Source: Rhynochetos jubatus
Lineage: Eukaryota > Chordata > Aves > Eurypygiformes > Rhynochetidae
Reading direction: 5' to 3'
Length of the DNA stretch: 64,000 nt
Assembly: GCA_027574665.1 (NCBI GenBank)
Contig: CM050657.1
Span: 15,388,404 to 15,452,403, forward strand
Shown here: positions 58,030 to 64,000 of the stretch, in pieces
Numbering within the stretch: position 1 is the first letter of the stretch
Layout of the letters: each line of letters starts with the position of its first letter
Notes under the pieces: generated by a model
The model's input: only the letters and a program-made list of their open reading frames with translations
What the model was told of the DNA's origin: nothing
Databases searched by the model: none
Program-made: the position numbers and the translations under genes

Positions 58030-58150
58030 CCAATCCCCCGGGTTTTGGTCCCAGCTCTGCCACAGACTTGCCCGTGCTGGAGGAGATGTCTGTGCTCACA
58101 CCCCCACTGCCTCGTGCCTCAGTTTCCCCAACCAAAACAGAAGGAGAGAA
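58030..58150 (+). mobile_element. MIR-type SINE fragment
   Basis: GGGTTTTGGTCCCAGCTCTG then CCACAGACTTGCC, a less conserved middle, and GTGCCTCAGTTTCCCCAACC follow the MIR order (GGTTCRAATCCCAGCTCTGCC, ACTTACTAGCTG, TGCCTCAGTTTCCCCATCTG). It lies on the plus strand, is diverged, and is missing its 3' part. Confidence 0.65.
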
Positions 58151-58154
58151 GAGA

Positions 58155-60985
58155 GGTCAAGAGATCTGTCCAAATGAACCAGGGTGGAGAGATGTGTGAG
58201 GAAAGAGCGTATCATTGATGGACTAGCCAGGGGTGCCTGCAAGCCCAAGCAAAAGCCTACTGGCAGCAAGGTGTCCGGGGCAGAGCCAGGCCTGCTGCAC
58301 ATGGGGCTGGTGCTCAGTCGGGGTCTGGTGCCTCACGGGGGGTGGCAGAGGCTGCAGAAAGCCATCATGAGGGATAATTCCTAATGCCAATCCCCAAATA
58401 AGCCGCTCCAGGGAGAAATCAGAGGAAGGGTTATCCGCTCTGACAGACCCTCTCCGTGGCGGAGCATCGCTCCTGCTCAGCCTCCAACACTGGGTGTCAA
58501 AAATCCCACAGTGCGAACACCACCGTCCCCTTCCCCCCTCCCAGTCTTTTCACACCCCTCTCCTCCATCCACATTATCACACTGACACGAGCCGCTTTGC
58601 CCCCACGCTCGCTAAAAGCATCCGGATGAGAGGTGGGTGCAGCCGACCGCTCCGGGATGGAGCGAGACGCCCCCGCCCCACTCACACCGCTGGCTGCCCA
58701 GCTTCCGCAGGGCTGTGACCGTGCACCCCCCCGGACGGTGCAGTCGCACCCTGCCACGACAGCTTTCACTGCAGGGCTCGGGGGGCACGACTGGCGTGGA
58801 GGGGACATGCAGGTGGGTGAGCTGGGTCAGGGGGTTCACCCCACAGCCCTCCACGTGGGCCGGTGGCCTTACGAAAAGGGGTCCTGCAGCACTAACCCCA
58901 AAGGGTGGCACCACCCGCTGGCCTGGGGATCCAGTGGGATCGCTCTTGGGATGCTGCTGCAGGGCTGGGGTTTTGTTCCTTGTATTTTTTTCATTCCAGA
59001 GACCTGGTTTTAGTCTGCGGGCTGACACTGGTTTTCGGCGCAGACATCAGGCAGCGCAGCTCTTCCCGCATCAGCTCACACCTGCTTCGCAAAGCTGCTC
59101 TCCATCCAACACACACAGCCTGTTTGCAAGCTAAGCGTATGTTTGCGTAACCTCGGGCTTTTTTGGCCGGAAACCAGGCTTTGGGGAGGATTTCTCAGGC
59201 TTTCAAAACCCATCGTGGTGCCGGGGCCCTGAGTACGTGTGCTCTAACCGCACAACGTGACGGGCAGGGGGCAGGAGCGGTGGCCACAGGAAGGAAAGAT
59301 GGGTCTGTCCAAGCTGTAAAAGAAGACTTTTTGGGATCACACCTCGCGCTTTTTTTTTTCCCCTCCCCAGAGATATTTTCTTTCAAACACCATAAAAAGG
59401 TATTGGATATTCTTTCAAAGATGCCCAGGAGAGCGAGCAGAAGGAAAGCCAGGCTGCACCGTGGCTCTGCGGATAACTGATTGCTTTGCTCATTTTGGTC
59501 TGACCCAGAACAAATATGTTTCATTTTTCCAATGAGCTGGTAAAAAAAAAAATACAGTCCCCTTATTTCTAGTTTACTTAGAGCTTGCTTTTTTTTTTTC
59601 TTTTATTCCTTTTTAATGCAGGGCAATTTCAGAACAAAAAGCCAAAATAGCGACTTGAAAAATCACTTTTTAGGGTTTTCTTATTCTTGTCAATACAATT
59701 TGCTCCGCTCAGCCTGATTTCACAAATCATTTCAGTCACCTTGAAACACCTCTTTTTGGCCCTGCTCGCTGCAGCCACCCCGCTCAGCTGTGGTCCCCAG
59801 TCAGGATACACCAGCACCCACACTGCCGGCACAGGATGCGGCCGGCAGCGCAGCGCTCCCCTCCGTGCCGGGATACGTTTGCTGCTCGGCTCGACGCCGT
59901 TTCCCTAGCGAAAGATGCTTCAGACTAAAGCCGAGACGTGGTTTGCCAAAATATTTGACAACACGAAAGCGCTGCTTGGCCGGGCGCCAGGAACCCCATT
60001 TGAAAAGTGAAATTCAGCATGCTCCAGCCCCGGGAGCCGTTCCCACGCAGCCGGGGAGGGCGACAGCAGCACCCAGGGACGGGGATGCAGCGGAGATCCC
60101 ATCGCCTCCTTGTTTCAGCCATGGTGGAGGATGAGCATCCCAGCAGCCGTGGGAGACAGGCTGCACCTCTCCCATGCAGATGATGGGGTTATGGTGCTGC
60201 AGACCCCCAGGCACCCATTGACAGGGCACCCGGAGCTTGTCCCAGATGAAGCATGGCTCCGGGACAGCCAGCCCTCCCTCCAGTGTAGCTACCAGCTGCG
60301 AACTCATCCCAACACGGGCACTGCCAGCTCCTGCCCAGCCTGCAGCTGAGACCCTGGGCTGGGCACATGATCCCTCGCTGGCCACCAGCATTGCCCCCCA
60401 GCCCGCAGGTGGCTTGGGAGGGCTGAGCAAATGGCCCTGGCACTGCACCGTCCGCTGGTTCCCCTTTGGGAGCTGTGTGCCATATGCCCTCCTTGCCACA
60501 GCTTTCAGGGGACATCCACCTGCCAAAACCTAAGGGAAGGAGAGACTCAAAGCCCCCATGGCAGCAAGGCAGGAGGAAGGCCAGGACACGGCCACGCCGC
60601 TGCTTTTGTCTGTAACTCAGCCAGGATTTAATGCCTGGTAAACGTGTCGCATGGACCTCATCTTTCTCCCTGCACCATGAAATGCTGAGCACACGTCGGG
60701 GTGCCATAAAACTAACTCATAATAAAAAAAATAAGGTCTTCCAGGATGAAAGACTAATGCGTTACCCTCAGCACAGGGAGAGGTGCGATACGGGTGAGCA
60801 GTGCATTTGGGAGGCGTCCCTGCCCTACCCACGCTTTCTCCTCCTGCCCTCCGGTGCTCGCCTGCCTCTGCCCAGGCTGTTGTCCCTCTGGCACAGCTCT
60901 CATGGGATGCCCAGAGAGATGCTGCCCATCACCCTCCTGCCCCTCAAACCTCTGCTCCCAAGGTGCCTGGGGTTTGTTTTTCTGC
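58155..60985. other. Non-coding stretch, GC-rich with T-rich runs at 59.34-59.70 kb
   Basis: No gene is supported. The CpG-rich patch at about 58600-58760 and the T-rich part (runs at 59351-59360 and 59590-59600) are the only breaks in composition. Confidence 0.45.
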
Positions 60986-60989
60986 AACC

Positions 60990-62425
60990 CAAATGATCCA
61001 AAGCCTTCGTTTGCATCGCTTCTCCTTTGCACCAGAAAGGGAACAACAAAATTAAAGAGCAAGGCACTGCAGTAAATACAAATATAAAAGCGGCGAGCAG
61101 CATCCCCAGCAGCAGTAACACATGTCCAAGAACTCCAAATCCCAGCGCAGAAGACGGCGCTTCTGGAAAGAGGTAGCAGAAAAAGAGGGAAGTCTTCCCT
61201 GAGATCCCTGAAGCATAAATCCCAGATTTGAGCTACGAAGTAGAGCATTAAGATGGGAAAAAAAAAAAAAAAAGCCCAACCCTTTGCCAGTATGCTGATG
61301 TTCATGAAAAGAATAAATATCTGGAAGGAGAGTGGCTGTTATTGCTGGAATAACACAATCACAAAGGAACACACCGCAAACAATTACACTGGAACTAAGA
61401 GGGATGGACGCTCGCTCTGTACGCAATTAGGCACAGCTATGAGTCAGGGAAATGCACATTTTTCTGGAAACATTGCGCTTCTCCTTAGCACAAAACCCAC
61501 CTCCTGGATGGCAGGATAAAGTAAAAAGAAAAAAAAAAGAAAAAAAGGAGAGCAGAAATCTGCAGTATCATAACAGAAATCACAGATCAATGCGTTTGCC
61601 CTAGGAAATGAACAGATACAAATCAGGACTTGGCAGCGAAAGGAATCTCCTAAACAAAGCAGAAACGGCTCAAAGGGGAAGGAACAAAACCGAGAGGGAG
61701 AGGAAGGGAAGAGGGAGCGGGGTCTGGAGCAGACACCATCAATCTGCACATGTGGAGAAGGAGTCAGCAGCGGTACCTGCCTCCTGACCAGCAAAGGCTG
61801 CACATGTAAAGAGGGAGGACAAACAGCCCTGAGAAAATACAGATGATTCGCTTCCAAGGGCTTTTTCTTGCCAAAATTTACAGGCCTGCAGTTTTCAGTT
61901 AATAGATGGAGCTCCCCTTAGAGCTTCTAATGGAAGAGGCTGAAATGAAAACCACCCGCTCCCCAAGGGGAAGGGGGGTCAGATCCAACAGCCTGCACGA
62001 ATGTGTTCTGCATCATCTCTGCCGGGACAGACCCCTGGACACCTCATCACACGCCCTGAGATAACGAGCTATGTGGAAGTGGGAATGTGGATTTTTAAAT
62101 TAAAAAAGAAGAAACAATCGCCTAGCACAAAGGGATCGTTCGCAGAAGAGCGCAGAGGCAATCCCAGCCTCCCGGCGTGCCCCAGCCGTGAGGGCTTTTG
62201 GCGAATCCCCCAGGACACCTCCAGCCTGACCGCCAGTGAATCCCATGGGACTGCTGTGCCTTGTCTGTCTGTAGGATCCAGAGGATAAATCCACTACAAC
62301 CGTGCAGGTTGGGCTGTGGAGGAGGCTGCCTCGACAATACGGAGCAGCACACGCTGCGATTCTCCCGGGGCTTGGGCCTTCCAGCTCTGCTCCCCAGCAA
62401 AGAGGTTTCCCTGACTACATTAAAA
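60990..62425. other. Non-coding stretch with A-rich runs
   Basis: A run of 16 A at 61258-61273 and an A/G-rich run at 61526-61550. AT-richer parts at 61030-61130, 61360-61440 and 61855-61945 may include small conserved elements. No repeat family is tied to the A-runs. Confidence 0.4.
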
Positions 62426-62465
62426 GGGGGGTGGGGGGTGGGGGGGTGGGGAGGGGGGTGGGGGG
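62426..62465 (+). repeat. G-rich tract with strong quadruplex potential
   Basis: Six runs of 4 to 7 G (62426-31, 33-38, 40-46, 48-51, 53-58, 60-65) are separated by single T or A bases. This arrangement is ideal for a stable parallel G-quadruplex on the plus strand. It may also be an interrupted poly-G microsatellite. Confidence 0.85.
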
Positions 62466-62469
62466 AAGG

Positions 62470-63575
62470 AAATAAATCCTTTGGCATGGAGAACTGCTCA
62501 CATTTCACTTCGGTTCCCACTGAAATGAGGCAGGGAGGGCAGATTGCGTCCCTGACGGCCATGCTCCCCAGAGCACCTTTCCCCAGGGTCCTGCTGTGCT
62601 GGGCAGGCAGGGGAATTTGGGGATGGGGGTTAGCGAGTACCACGCCTGCTGCAGCTCAGCACATGCTAGCCATCCCAGAGGAGGCACCTGCGGCCGATGT
62701 CTGGTCAGGGCTACCCAAAACACACCGTAATCAATAGCTCTGCTCGGATGGAGACGCGCTCCCAGACCTGCATAGGCTGGCAGGCAGCAAATGACATGAT
62801 GGTACAAAGAGGGACCCCAACAGCTATTAAACACAACAGGCAGCCAACTCCTCCATCGATATTCTGGACACACGACAAAGCTCTTGCCATAAATCACTCC
62901 CCGTAACACAGAGGATACAACCTTTGCAGAACTGGCGAGGTGTCACGCAGCTCCACGGGCAGTGTTAAACACAAACTGTTTAATTAACGGGATTACACAT
63001 TTGCAGTTCACCTGCATACGCCCCGCGCTGTCAGACGGCTCTCAAACATCCAAGGCAGGCTGAGGCGGAGCCCCCGGCACAGAGCAGGGCACTGATGGAT
63101 GCGAAGTGGTGATGGAAAAGCAAGGCATGACAGAGGAGCGAGGAGGCTGGAAGCAGAGCAAAGCCCAACCAGCGCATCACCTGCTGCAACACCAGCACAA
63201 AGAGACTGATCCTGCCCCTTCGCGCTCCCCATCCGTGCATTCAGACCCTCTGTCATCTGCAGCTCTTCTGATCCCAGAAGCCAGTCCTCTCTCATCCACC
63301 AGCAGAGCTGGAGATGGGAAGGGGAGCAGGATAGAACGACCCCCCTCCCCACTTGGCTACCAGGGGACAAGGTGGCCATAAGGGTGATTTATCCACCAGG
63401 CCAAAGGCAGGTGAGTGAGCTCCCACTGAATCAGAAACGCCCAGCATGGCATCACTGGGAAAGGCAGCGCATAGCCCAGGAGAGAAGCTGGCACGCAGGA
63501 CCGCGGGCACGCCTCATAGTAGAAAGGCACACGCGACCGTATATACAGTATGGTGTGTGCATATTTAATGTATTT
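62470..63575. other. GC-rich non-coding stretch
   Basis: No gene or repeat is recognised. A small AT-rich patch at 62960-63005 contains AACTGTTTAATTAACGGG. Confidence 0.45.
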
Positions 63576-63579
63576 GCCT

Positions 63580-64000
63580 GGCAGATGGAATAACTTTGTT
63601 AACAGACTATTTAAATTCCTGAGGGGGTACCTGTAACTATTAGAAATTGATTTTATGAGCCTGTTATACAAACATTACTCTTCAAGGTCTAAAGCATATT
63701 GAAATTCTTCCTGTTCTCTCTCAAACAGATGGTGCTAGGAATTTTTCTGAACCTACTCGTATCCATAAATACTACCCACCAATCCCTCTTGCAAGACAGA
63801 AACGATCCTAATTAGAATGGTGAGCCCTCGCCATCTTTTCCTCATCACAGAGTTACTATAAAAACACTCCAGAATAGGACAGTTTTGGCAAACCCTTCCC
63901 CAGGCGCACGACTGTGAGTATTCCTCTGTTTGTCATGATTAGACGGAATAAAAAGGGCTTTGGTGCCGCTTGTGAGCCCTGGAAACAAGGCAGAGCTAAC
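63580..64000. promoter_or_regulatory. AT-rich block at window edge, likely conserved element
   Basis: About 400 bases rich in AT words (CTTTGTTAACAGACTATTTA, ATTAGAAATTGATTTTATG, CATAAATACTACCC, GATCCTAATTAGAATGG, ATGATTAGACGGAATAAAAG) after GC-rich sequence, continuing to the end of the window. No repeat or open frame is recognised. Regulatory role is inferred. Confidence 0.35.

Noticed and set aside
1-64000. tRNA, rRNA, CRISPR array, and endogenous retrovirus or LTR elements
   Set aside because: None could be recognised on either strand. No paired long terminal repeats, clover-leaf box A/B pairs outside SINE remnants, or regularly spaced repeats were seen.

Overview
This window looks like a bird genome, most likely a GC-rich chromosome or a gene-poor interval on one. 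The best evidence is two CR1 LINE 3' ends of the kind found across birds (10665-10773 on the plus strand, 29356-29438 on the minus strand). Repeat density is low, there are no mammalian Alu or L1 sequences, and much of the sequence is GC-rich with many CpGs. Several much older amniote repeats are also present: CR1/L3-type reverse transcriptase fragments, a reptile-style CR1 3' end and MIR-type SINEs. Species cannot be told from the sequence.

I find no complete protein-coding gene, rRNA, tRNA, CRISPR array or bacterial-style operon. Most open reading frames are chance products of GC-rich sequence; the longest overlap one another on both strands and show no recognisable domains. Three short stretches do look like spliced exons: 27652-27817 (minus, the best), 28194-28319 (minus) and 44401-44520 (plus). 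I cannot name their genes, and the two minus-strand exons do not join in phase.

Layout: 1-23 kb is GC-rich sequence broken by short AT-rich blocks dense in TAAT, TTTAAA and similar words (about 4.5, 7.2, 8.1, 9.4-10.1, 13.1, 15.3, 20.4 and 22.9 kb). 23.8-37.6 kb holds most of the ancient repeats, including RT fossils at 23.87-24.30, 31.10-31.83 and 37.21-37.56 kb, all on the plus strand, plus the two minus-strand exon candidates and a minisatellite at 34713-35054. 38-64 kb alternates GC-rich sequence with more AT-rich blocks, the clearest at 45.13-45.29, 48.08-48.56, 50.62-51.01, 52.83-52.99, 54.65-55.21 and 63.58-64.0 kb.

The AT-rich blocks rich in homeodomain-like words, set in a 64 kb stretch almost free of genes, fit the desert or long introns around a developmental regulator. 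That is inference; only a cross-species alignment can show whether the blocks are conserved. I did not find a convincing new biological system. The most unusual local structures are the 18-bp minisatellite that keeps four reading frames open, and a near-perfect hairpin at 32760-32806.
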